A DNA stretch of 64,000 nucleotides, from contig OZ023275.1 of the NCBI GenBank assembly GCA_964007475.1, positions 5,828,001 to 5,892,000 of the forward strand, given 5' to 3'. Below are positions 13,579 to 26,373 of this stretch, piece by piece. Source of the DNA: Hybos culiciformis (taxonomy: Eukaryota; Arthropoda; Insecta; Diptera; Hybotidae). A program made the translations under genes and the position numbers. Below the pieces are notes generated by a model. It was not told the origin of the DNA. It did not search any database and was given only the letters and a program-made list of their open reading frames with translations. Position 1 is the stretch's first letter. The number at the start of each line of letters is the position of its first letter.

Positions 13579-16500
13579 TATTTTTCTACATATTAAAGAA
13601 TAATTACAAAACTAAAAGATTGATTTTTTTTTATGTTTTTAAAATATAGCATAAATGTTAAACTACTTTCGTATTATATTTTCACAAAAAAAAAAAAAAT
13701 TTTCTTTAATGCATTTTGAGTTGTTTCATTTTTGTTTACAACCTGCTTTTATTTTTCGGTTATTTTTATTGTTGTTCTGTTTTATATGCTTCTAAGTGAA
13801 AATGAAAAATGTTTTCATGACATTTGCATGATTTTATCTGGCCTATCGGAATTTTATTTTGATGTGGTAGCAGTATAGAATAAAAAAAAAAATATTTTAT
13901 TTAAGAATGTTTTTGTATATTATGCTTCTTACATATTAATTCAACCGTCTGGACAACAACAAACAACTGAAGGTAGTTTAAAGGGATAGGTTCAGTCGTT
14001 ACCAATAGAGGTGTATTTTCCCAGATAGGGGTCCTTCTTCTAACTTCTAACCCATAACAACCTTTGTAATAGATGAAAATAATTTTTTTTATTGGATTTT
14101 AGTTGTTTTTTAATCATTAACTATTATATTTCGTTCTATATAGTTTGGGACTTCATTGGTGTTATAAAAATTGGCATAAAGTATTTAAACACAAAAGGAA
14201 ATTTTAGCTTTTTTTATTGAACAATTTTTAAACACAACATATATAAATTTCAAAATAATATTTTTTTTTTTAATTGATTTATGTATGTAGAGCTAAAATA
14301 TAATATATTTAAATTTTACTGATTTTGCAAAGCGAATCATAAGGAAACAATCCATAAAAAAACAATTTTCGCGATCTTAAAGTGATATAAAAATAAAATT
14401 ATTGTTATAATAATTATAATTTATAAATAGTTTTAACAATTATTATATCATAAATAATTATAGATATTATAGAAATAAATTTGACTACAGAGGATCAAGA
14501 TTTATTCAAGCCAACTTACGTATATTGTTTTGATAACAATTTTAAAAATTATTTATGAGAACAGTTCACAGTGTGAATGGTTTCACAAATTGTTATAATT
14601 TTTAAACATATATGAATTTTATATCACTATTGCACAATATTAGTCCTCTTTTTGTATGAATTATTTGCAAAAAAAAATTTATACATTTTAAAGTGTCTAA
14701 AAATATATAAATATATATATATATGTGTTTGCTATGTGGAACTAATGAAAGTTTCTTAACATTCGAAAGAGCAAACAGTTTTTTCTGTTTTTAAATTAGA
14801 AAAAACAAATCATTTGATACGGAAAGACACCTTAATTGTTTGTTTATTTTATATTATATATATATATAAAAAAATATTAAAATGTAGTTGTGACGATAAT
14901 TATGTTCGAGTTTAAAAAGTTTTGAAACATAGAGAATGGGTTTATGTCAGAATAGAAAATAAACATATAAAAAACGTTCGAAAAAGATAAGAATGACTTG
15001 AATGCTGATTTTAATAACTAGGCTATAGATTCTTAACTTAATTAATCCGATAACGGTCTATTAGACAAAAAATCGACCCATGAAATGCTCAAAAAATTTA
15101 ATTTATTTCCATATATAGCAAATGAAAGCGAATAAAATTTTTATAGATATAATTTCTTATTAAGTATGACATTTATATAGTGTCAATAGGACATTTATCG
15201 ATTAACTTTAAAAATTTTTAACACTTTGTATTTTTATATAAAACTTTATGGAGACGTGTAAAAAACTTTTAAAATATTTGTTTTTCATAAAAATTTAAAA
15301 AAAAATGTTTCACCATTAATTTTTGTATACCTATACATATCCTTAAATTCATAAGTGTAATCTATATGTGCTGGAAATAACAATTCAATAAATCAATAAA
15401 GGGAAATACGTGATATCATTAAATTCAAATTAAAATGAAAAAGATACTTTAATCTCGTAGGATACTCAAGGGTATAAAAATTAAAAATGTTTTCCAAATT
15501 TATGAATAATTATTATACTCTCTTAAATATTGTATAAAATTCGCAACTCCAATGTTGTTGATAAGTTTTATATTATTCTTTTAAGTACTTAGGTTTCACG
15601 CTTATTGTTTTCAAAACTTCAAACGGACATAATGTCAATTCATTTTATTTTAAAAAATTAGGCCATAAAATTATGACTCTTTGTCAAAATTTAAAAGGAC
15701 ATTCAATCAAAATAAAAAAGTATATAAAATTGTAGGTTGGTGGCGATATCTTTAACACAGATTCTCTATTTTCGAAATTCTTTTCTCTCTAAACTCTATA
15801 AAACGAATTTCGGTACAAATTTAAGCGAGTAAGTCAACATTCTGTAATTTGATGCAAAAATACAGATCTTCGTCATGTTTGAAAACTAGAATTTTGATCA
15901 TAATTTGTACAATAATTCACCTTCAAAAAATTTTAATTTCGCAACAACAAGAAACAAAAAATTAAATATTCTTTGAATTAATAAAATCCTGTGCAATAAA
16001 ATTTTAAAATTTTTAATGTATTAAAAAATAAAAAAAACAACAATAACAAAATTAAAATGAAGAGAGTGTTATTTTTCTTAAACGTGAAACGTTAAAGTAC
16101 TTAACTTTTTAATAGGCCTAAATAATGTCTAAAAATAAATAAAATGACAAAATCGTTTTTTTTTTTGCGCTGAACAAGAAAAACCTCTTCACTTAAATTC
16201 ACTTAAAAAACCTCTTCTTTTAAATATAATTATATAATTTTAAATTTTATTTGTTATTCTTCTTCATAATGTGTATAATACAAAATTTATTTTACCTCTT
16301 GGTGTTAAATTGGAATTTAATATTTGAAATAATATGGTGTTAAATAAAAATTTTAGCACCTATACAGAAAATTTTTCTAAACTTATATAGTTCTAATGAA
16401 CCTATATCCGAAATCAGTTCATTTCGTTTGGATTTAAGTACAATTTTACTTTTGAATTTAAATTCGGAATTGAAAGTTGGATCCAAATGTAGATTTTCAG

Positions 16501-17296
16501 TTTTTTTTTGCACAGTTTAAATTTAAACCCAAAAGAAAATGAATTTTCATCCAACTTTCTTTCAATAGACATAGATCAAAAAATAAAAATTTACTTTTTA
16601 TTAATTATATTATGAATTATTTATTATTTTATATTATGTATTATGTATTTTTGAACTTTTTAAATGCAATAATAATAATAATAATCAACAAAGAGAGTCT
16701 GTTCAGTCAGTTGATTCTATTACCATAGTATGAAAAGAAGAATGTAGTATTTAGTATGTGTAAGTTGTTAAATATTTTTCAGGGTTATCGATTATAATTT
16801 ATTATTATTATACTTATAATATTCTAGTTTTTCAGAATAACCATAAAAGAAAAGTGCAGTCTTAGTAAAAAGAATATTCTTAAAATATTATTCTCTGAAG
16901 TAATATATAATATGAATATAATTTATTTGAAATTATATTACATCTTATGAAAAAATAATTTCATTATACATAAGTGTATTTGTATACATATAATAATTTT
17001 TCAAGAAAGTTATATTATAATTTTAATAAAATTTTCTTTCATACATCATCATTGTACTTGATTTTTTTTTATCATATACACATACTTTAATGAACTCTAT
17101 GTTTTATGTATACAAATGAAATATATGTACATATATGTAAATAAAATATAAATTACTGATTATTATACAAGAGTAACCTTCTACTTGATATAATAATATA
17201 TTATTTAAAAAATTATTCAATTGAGTATATACCATTGAGAATATTTTGAAGTAGTTATTTTGAGAAATAAATTATTTTAAGTGAACTTGTTTCAAT
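13579..17296. other. AT-rich non-coding DNA, nothing recognised
   Basis: There are homopolymer and (AT)n tracts, for example near 14700-14725 and 14855-14872. All open frames are short. No mobile-element end, tRNA or long inverted repeat was seen. Confidence 0.6.
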
Positions 17297-17688
17297 ATTA
17301 ATTTTTATTTTAGTATTTTTTTAATGTTTCATTTTTAAATTTAATTTAAAAGACATATATATATATATATATATATATAGATTTTTATATATAAGTTTTA
17401 TATACATTATTGAATGGTTTAGAAAAAACATAGCGACATAAATTTACATAGAGATGTATAATAATAAGTTACTATTATTTATGGTAATAATCATTGAATC
17501 ATTAATTTTTATTTTAGTATTTTTTTATGTTTCATTTTTATATTTAATTTAAAAGACATATATATACATAGATTTTTATATATAAGTTTTATATACATTA
17601 TTGAATGGTTTAGAAAAAACATAGCGACATAAATTTACATAGAGATGTATAATAATAAGTTACTATTATTTGTGGTAATAATCATTGA
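17297..17688 (+). repeat. Tandem duplication, period 204 bp, two copies
   Basis: 17297-17500 is repeated at 17501-17688 with very few differences. The main one is the length of an internal (AT)n run after AAAAGACATAT, which is long in the first copy and short in the second. Both copies end in TGGTAATAATCATTGA. The high identity points to a recent duplication. There is no coding content. Confidence 0.9.
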
Positions 17689-20600
17689 CCGGCCTTTATC
17701 AGATTATAAATTGGTGAAATTTATGATAAGCGAATATTGGGCTTTAAAAATGTATTTTGTAGAATTAGAAAAGTGATATCATTTATTAGAGGCCAAATTT
17801 TGGTAATATTTTTAAAAGCTGACATAGAATTGTATTTTAATAAATTTTCGTTTTTATAACAGACAAAGGTAAAAACAAATTAACACAAGGATATTTTTTG
17901 TTAACTATATTTACATTTGTGTATTATGTGTATTTCAAAACTATATATGCACATTTTAAATTAAATTTAATGTTCAGTGAACAAACAATTTCAAAAGTTT
18001 CTGTTTATTCATATATTTAAAATTGATTTAATTAAAAATGAAAAAAAATAAACATTATGATCTTAACTACAAACATTTTAAAATTTATAAACTTTATTCA
18101 TTTACTCATTATTATATTTCAAAGTTTGATTTTAATTAGAATAATTTTAGAATAAAAATGTTGAAATGCATTAACAAAATTTCCAAAATTTAGAACTTAT
18201 TTCAAGAATTTCTCATTATTGTAAGTTAACAGTTGTCGAACTTAAAATTAAACGAAAGTTTGTTGAAAATAGCATAAAATTGCTGGCTCCGGACCTCAAT
18301 GTGTTGAAATTCGCCTCTGAAACCTTTACTGGGAAAGATTAAATGCATTCTAAAAGATATTCAATTAATGTTAATCTTTCGAATATAATTAATAACAATT
18401 AAGTTATATTTAAACTATAATATTATTTTATCGACTCATTAACAGAATGTTTTAGTTAGTTAGTTCTTATGTTAACTAACTATATAGTATTAAAGACAAT
18501 TGATCTAGCTCTATTTGATAGTACATATATTAAAAAATGTGCGTAAATTTGAACAAAATCTACACAACCATGAAAAGGAGGTAATTCCCATACATATTAT
18601 ACTTCCCAAAATTCGTACTTTTTGATAAGAAACTTTTATTTTCAATGATATGAATCCCAATTTTTAAAATACATATAATACCCAAAGATGATTCGTTGAG
18701 TTTTTAGAAAAAATATAAATTTTTTGGTCTATATTTCTCAAAATTTTCAACATTATATTACATGAATTTTATATTAAATTATAATTTTCTATAACTATAT
18801 ATGAAAATACATATGTATTACGAAATCTAAATATCATGATACATATAGTCTTAAAATATGTTAAATTTTAAAATCGATTTAAATTAAATGTAAGTATTTA
18901 TTTCCTTAATGAAAAATTGAATAAAACATATTCCATAAAATTAAATTTATTTAGGCAATATTGAAATTTTTTTATTTACTTATAGGTAGGTAGGTACTTT
19001 AAAAATAAAAAAATATATATAAAAATTTATCTGTTTTTCTATCATACATGATGAAAAGTTCTTAAGTTTTTTTTAACAAGATCTTTTACTCAATTCTATA
19101 ATAAAAGTTTTCCTACAGATTTAGTATAGATTGATTCGTTTTATTTAAATAATTTATTTTATTTTAAGCTCTTTCAAAACATATCACTTTCAAGAGATTT
19201 TATATTATTTAAAATATAAATCAAGAATAATAATTTAAAACTTTCAAGGAAATCTACATACATAGATAATAACTTATTATTGTTTGGAAAAAATATATAT
19301 ACTCCTATTATGTACTACACTAAAACTGAAATAATACTTACGTTTGTGTACTTTTACAATTATTCGACCTTTTAAATGTATTGTACATATTAGGTAGTGT
19401 TAAGAGGACTTCACAGAAAGGTAAAACATTATTGAGCTCAATGTGAACCTCCACTTTAATTTTTTACATTATTAATATAAGCTAGTTGTTAGGTATTTAA
19501 ATTGCTTTATAAGCCATCTTACTAATAGTGACGTTAAGGCCTACAATATTGATAGTGTAAGATCAAAGAGGTTTCAGTACCAAACAAAAAACACAAATTA
19601 AGAACATGAAACAAAAAGACTTTAATGACAATCCCACGTTAGCTTATATTTTTTTTTTGAGTTTCGCTTTCACAAAAGGTTCTATATCATTTTTAAAGTT
19701 TTAAAGTTTTAAAAGTTTTTGTAAGAGCGAAATTTGAAAAAAAAAAAAAACAGAAACTCATGGGGTTGTTTTTGAAGATTTTTTTGTATTTTTTGAAGGG
19801 GACTGAAACCTGCATTTTATATAATCTCCTCGGTAAGATGTAACCGTAACAATGAACCTAAAATTAGTAAATCATACTACCGATACATATCTTAAGATCG
19901 CAGTAATTAATTGATAGCTTGGTCCACTTTTAACTCACACTAAATTGAAAATTGATTAAGTCTTTTTATATTATAGCATTTTAAATTCTTTTTTAAATCT
20001 TTTTAATCTTAAATTCATTGTTAAAACATTTATGTTATAGTTATTTACACAATTTGAAATAAAATGAGTAAATAAAACTTCTTATAAAGTTTGGGCGCCA
20101 TTTAAGATTCAAATTTTAAATGGGCTGTATTGTAGAAAGCCTTATTAATTAAAAAAAATACTTTTCAAATAACAATTTGAATTTGATATGAAATGTATAT
20201 ACGGCATTTAAAGACATTAAAAATTAAAATAATGTATTTGTTCAAAACTTTATTATTTTTATTTAATAAATTTTAAATTTACAATGTTAAACATAATAAA
20301 AAACATTAAATACGAGTATTTTGATCGAATTAAGTTCTTTATAATGTGAATAAACTATAACTCAACAGATAAATTAAAATTTTTTTTTGTTATTAAATTG
20401 AGAGATTAATGAAATTTTATTAAAAAATGAAATTCAACAGACTGTGAATAACGCACATTATATATTTTTTGAAATTGAATTAAATTTTATTACATAATGT
20501 TGTTTAAGTAAAAACAAAACCTTAATATGAAAAAAAAAAAAATATTTTCACGGAAATTCCATTAATAGTTTCAGTATACATAATGATACTGCTGACAAGC

Positions 20601-23600
20601 ATTAAGATAAATATTAATTACGATTTTTTTTTAAATATGTAGGTAGTTCTTTTATATGTCATTTTACGTATACTGCTGATTCAGAATTGATATTAAAATT
20701 TTACAATTATTACAAAAGATAAAAGTACATATGCACATACTACGTACATATGATTTTTATAGTAATGATAACGATTTATTTTTTGGAGTTAGTGAACATT
20801 TTTATTTTTCAATAAAAAAAATTATAATCATAAAAATTTGAAGAAAAAACATCATTCGAAGCAAAATGTTTAGATAACTATGTGTTATTTTATATTTAAA
20901 TTTTGTTTTGTTCTTAAGTATTGCAACGACTATATTAGGACGAAGGTTTAATAAATCATTCTTGTTGTTTTTTATTTATCTGTATAGTTTTAAGGCAAAA
21001 AAAATAAACATAAATAAGAAAATGGGTTATGTTTTCAGATATTGTCTTGTGTATCCAGGATTACAATGATAGCCTTTTACAAAAAAACATCACTTATCTC
21101 AAAAATACCCTGCGAGGAAAATAAATAAAAAAAAATAAATATTTTAAACATAGATTAATATATGTATTTGTATATTTTCTATATATATTTATTAATGTAT
21201 TGTTTGTTTAGATTTATTTTCAGAAAAAAATTTAAATTATCTTCATTTTCGACTATACAGAAATAAATAAATATTATTTGTATATTATTAATATCTATTA
21301 CTGAAAAAAGTTTGACGACAATAAAATAATAGTTTACATATAGATTGATTAAAAGAAGTTTTAAATGAAATTTCAATTTAAGTTATTTGGATTTTAGTCA
21401 TTTGTTTTAATTTAGAGGATGCTTAAAAAAGAAATGCATGTTCGGAATGAAATTTCATATTAAGTAGATCAAGTTTAACGTACTAATTTTTATTATACGA
21501 TAATGTATTAAAAATTCCTGTTTAGTGTGTTTATACGAATGTATATTCAAACTATAATATTATTAAACAATTTCTTGAATTTTTATTTTTTTTTAAATAT
21601 ATAATAATTTAATTTTATTATAGCAATAAAATAATAATATTCACTTATGAGAACAATTTATGAAACTAAATATTACTATAAAATGTCTAGTGCATCAATT
21701 ACGAAGAATAGGTATATCTATATACATATATAATTAGAATGCCTACATAATAAAATATTTAATCTTGTAATAAATCTCAGCGTTACATATTTTTGTCACG
21801 TAAAATATATCATGTTATATGTCAGTACAGAAATGTCATAAATTTTATTATTATTATTCTTATTTTTTGCTTGAAAAGTTCTTATAAAGCTCTTTTAAGT
21901 TTTATGATACAAAAACTGCAATATAAAATTATTCATATACCTACTGATTTTACATAAGAAATTGTAGAAATTAATTTTTTTTGCACTTATTGGAATTTGA
22001 AGTTAATAACATAAGATATGCGGTGATAATAACCAACCTGTTAGATTATCAATTTAATAGTTTGGCAAAGTGGAATTATAATAAAAACTCCTTTTGCTCA
22101 CTTAAACTTTTTTTTAAGGTATTATGCCTTGAGCACATCTTCTTTGGAAGGATTGTTTCACAGCCTTTGAAGCAGAAGAAGATCATAGTTACATCATAGA
22201 GCGGTCATAGGAAGTCGTAGAAACGTCTTATTAAAAAAAATAACAAAATTAAGAATGACAATAAAAAATAATAATTGTGAGTATTGTGACTTCCTTGAAT
22301 ATTCGCTGCCGCTAAGACATGAAAATTTAAATGTATCACAAAAATAATTCTATCACAATTTTATCATCTGTCCATATTATGATTTTTTGAAAATAGAAAA
22401 TAGAGCATTATATGCAAACATGCTTGAAATTTAAATCATAAAAAAATATTTAATAAATTTTCTTCTGTTATTTTTGCATTTTGCCAACGATAAACGAATA
22501 TTTCCATAATTAGTATCCAAAATATTGTAATTATGGAATATATAAAAAATTTTAAAATATTGAAATAAATAAATAATTGCTGAGAAAAGACGAAAAATGT
22601 TGGAAAAAAGGATAAAAAATGAGTGCACTTGATGTGTAGGTATGTAGGTAGGTACGTATAATTATAAAAGTAGAATTAACATTAGTAGCAACAGAATCTA
22701 ATTTAATTGATCTGATTTCGAAAATACAAGTTCTCATTTATTTGGTCAGGATTAAGGAAAATATTAGTTTTAACCAGACAATGAAATGTAAAAAATAATG
22801 TTTTTGATAAAATAATCCAATTTTCAGTGAAATTAATTATTCTTACTATAATGAAAATTATTTGAAGAAAATTTATTAATATTCAAGTAAATATATAAAT
22901 TAAGTTCTAAATCTTCTGACCGTCGGATTAATGTCTCCGAATTATTTTTAATAATATCTATTATTTTTTCTTCCAATTTAATGTGAAATTTATTTATATA
23001 AGAAGATTAAGATTATATATAGTTTGTATTTTATTTCCAATAAAACATTATATATTATATATATTATTTATATGTGAATTATATCGTATAATTATTCAAT
23101 TTTAATAAGCTTTTTATACGTGTTAAATATTCATATGTGTCTGAATTATAACAAAAAAGTTAAAGTAATATTAAATACAGGTTTTGTGTCCCTGTCTTAC
23201 ATAAATAATATTATAGTTTCTAAAATCTGGATTATATTAATTTAATATATTTAAAATAAAATCAGAGTTTTGTGTACCCCTTTGTTTCGTATAAATAGTT
23301 TTCTCAGTCTTTTGATCGCAAACTTTTATATTAATATTAAAGAAAACAAGATTTTAATAAATAAATGAATTTAATATTTTCGTATTTCTGTTATTTGGGA
23401 ATTTTTTTCTTAATTAAGGATTGTCAAAACTTTTAATTTTTTTTTAGTAATCAAGACCGGCGATATATATTTTTCTTGGTTAGTAACCGCAATTTGAGCA
23501 TCTAAAGAAAAAACCAATTTTTTTATAAAGAAAATAAAATTTGTTTTTTCAAAAATTATTATTAAAAAAATCGTGTAATTTTTACAATTCATTTAACTTC

Positions 23601-25898
23601 AATGTAATAGTAAAAATCGGTTTATATTCATTCTAATTTGAATTTTTCAAACAAATGCATATTCACGTCAGAAACATTTAGGATTATTGTTAATAATGTT
23701 GGTTTTACATTAATTTCAATTGGTTATTGCCATTTATGTAGGTAAACAATCGTTAAATTTACATAATACATACACCTCAATTTTAATTACAGAGCTTACC
23801 ATAATTAAAAAAATCTTTTATTTTTTTTGGATTGAAATTTTAATTAATGATTTGATTACATAATGCGAATTTATTTTGAAATGAATATAATTCAAAATAA
23901 AATTAAATTTTACTAATGTTAAGTTTGCATTATGTAATTTGTAAGAGAAAGTTAATTTTGATGAGTTAATTTTTAGAATTTTCAAAAATAATGCATCTAC
24001 AATGTATAATATGTAACTTAAAATTAAGTATATTTGTTTCATAGTTTAGTTGTTTAGTAGATGAAAAATTCTTATGAATTATTATTTTAAATTAAGCACC
24101 TCTCTTCAACATTTCATTTTACATTAAAATTAAAATGTTATTATTTTGTTTGTTTTGCTATTTCCAGTGAATGTTAATGTTGAGAGAAGTATAAAAGCAC
24201 AAACAATTTCACTTTCATTTATTTATTTATTTTTTTTTTTTATTTTTTTGTGCTTTTTAAATAAAAACAATTTTAATTTTCAAACGTGCATTGTGTATAA
24301 ACATTAGAACTTCCCCATTTTTTTACATTATTATCTTTTAAAAACATTAAAAAAAAATAACATAGAATTTTATAAAATAGAACCTTTATCTGAAATATAA
24401 ATAGGAAAAATATTCAAAAATTAAACATTTTGTTATTTTTAATACGTGATTTTAATTCTTAAAAAAAATATATATAAATATATAATATAATATAATGTTA
24501 GTATATAAAACATGTACATACATATATCAAACAAACACAATTTTAAGCGAAACAGAAACATACGCAGATTATGTAAAAAAAAATTCTTCAAACAATGAGC
24601 ATAAATAAAATAAAATAGATAGTGCTCAGGAAATTTTTTTTTTATGTAATTTTCACTGAACTTAAACTTTGAATTTTTCAACTGTAAATATAATTAAAGC
24701 CTTAAAGACGAAATATTAAAGAACTTTTTCTTAGAAATCATTGGCTAATTTGGTAAATATTTGACACAAAAACATCTATGTTTATGTATAATAACATAGT
24801 TTCTTGATAATAATTTGAGAAAATAAAATTAAGTAAATATCTGTTCAGAATTTTGAACAACATTGTTATATAATTTATTATATATTTTATACATAATTTA
24901 TAATTTTCTTCGAATATTAGGAAGTTTCTCATAGAAACATAATTTCTTCGTTCTTCGAAAAGTTTTGATGCAGGTGTGACTATTTTTTCACTTCTTACAT
25001 CTTCTATTAAAATATTTTGTTATAACAAAATGATAGGTTTTTACTTATATATTTATTATGTATACTTGAAATGAACGAAAAAAATTTCACCATGAACCTT
25101 AGATTAATAAAAAATTGCAATTTGTAGGTTCGCAAAGTTAAAAAAATAATGGTTTTAAAACTTTATTAGGTGTACCTTTTATAATAAATAAATTCAGCTA
25201 ATAAAAAAGTTCAGATAACTTGAAGCTTTATTCATTTTCTGAATCTTCTTGAAGTTTTTTTTTTTGTTTTTTACTTTATGACAAAAATAATTTATTGAAA
25301 GTTTTTACAGCGAAAAAATATCTTAAGGAGAGAATTTATTATTTTTATACTAACAACATATGTAACTATAAATTTTTTTAAAATTTTTTATTATAAAGCA
25401 TGAATAATACCTACCATGCTCTTGTTATCATACTTAAAAAGTAAGATACTAAAAATTATCATATAATAAAGATAAGAACATCTTATGTGTGCAAATTAAT
25501 ACTATGATGCGAAATTAAGTGCAATTTTATGTTGTCAAAAAAAATGTATTCCATAGCATAATGTAAGCAATACAAGGTGATAAAAAATATAAGCAGGTAT
25601 TATAGTAAAGTTTGATTTAAATACAAAAAAATGAAATAAAACAAGAAATCAAAAGAATAAAATGTTAGAAAGGCAATCAAAAATTATAATCAATAATGAA
25701 AAGTTCTGCCAGCTTTCTATATTTGGTAGTTTAGTAATAATGAAACCGATACTTTTTTAATTTTTATTTTAAACTGGCTATAAAAGTAAGAATTGAAAAA
25801 ATTTATAAAATAAATAAAAAACAAAAAAAAAATTACTACAAAATGAAAAATGACTGCGATGTTAACTCAGATGCCAACAAATAATGCTTTCCAATTTT
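17689..25898. other. AT-rich non-coding DNA, no gene recognised
   Basis: More than 8 kb hold only AT-rich sequence with short frames rich in F, I, K, L, N and Y. Slightly GC-richer fragments occur, such as 18281-18340, where a frame reads LLAPDLNVLKFASETFTGKD before a stop; I could not assign it. A TAGG/TACG-type microsatellite lies near 22636-22655. No RNA gene, complete mobile element or long inverted repeat was found. Confidence 0.6.
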
Positions 25899-26142
25899 CC
25901 ATACTACGCACATGCTGAATAATATCTTCCCGCAATTTTTGATCAAAACACATCTATATATACACTAGGTAGAAAAAGTCTGCGTACGCGCTCGTTTTCT
26001 TATTTTTTGTTCGACATGTTCCATACTACGCACATGCTGAATAATATCTTTCCGCAATTTTTGATCAAAACACATCTATATATACACTAGGTAGAAAAAG
26101 TCTGCGTACGGGCTCGTTTTCTTATTTTTCGACATGTTTTTG
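25899..26142 (+). repeat. Tandem duplication (122 bp) spanning a Helitron 5' end and its flank
   Basis: The unit starting CCATACTACGCACATGCTGA at 25899 recurs at 26021 with only a few changes, including one C/G difference (TACGCGCTCG versus TACGGGCTCG) and a 3-bp length difference near the end. Each unit holds about 54 bp of flank ending AAAACACA, then the putative Helitron start TCTATATATACAC. Confidence 0.9.
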
Positions 26143-26373
26143 ATGTCATTTAAAAGAACTCTATAAAATTAATTTTTTTGTGAAAACATTTTTTTTTTTC
26201 AAAATTTAAATTTTGAGAAATCTCAATTTTTGGAAAAGTCTGCGTACAGCCGTTTTTAATGCGGCGTCTCAGAAATATAAAATAACTAGCTCCTATAATT
26301 GTTCATCAATCTGACAACAAAAATTTCACTTAAAACGTGTGTTCCACAATAACGTGTGTGCGGGTACAGCTAG
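25953..26373 (+). mobile_element. Helitron-like non-autonomous element
   Basis: The 5' end begins TCTATATATACACTAG, preceded by A. The 3' end reads GCGGGTACAGCTAG, followed by T. A 5'-TC start, a 3'-CTAG end and insertion between A and T, without target duplication or inverted termini, are the standard Helitron signature. A second 5' end occurs at 26075 because of the tandem duplication. The motif AAAAGTCTGCGTAC is present three times inside (in both 5' copies and near 26236). The 3' subterminal hairpin is weak (CCACA against TGTGCGG), which lowers confidence. There is no Rep/helicase coding sequence, so the element depends on others for movement. Confidence 0.6.
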
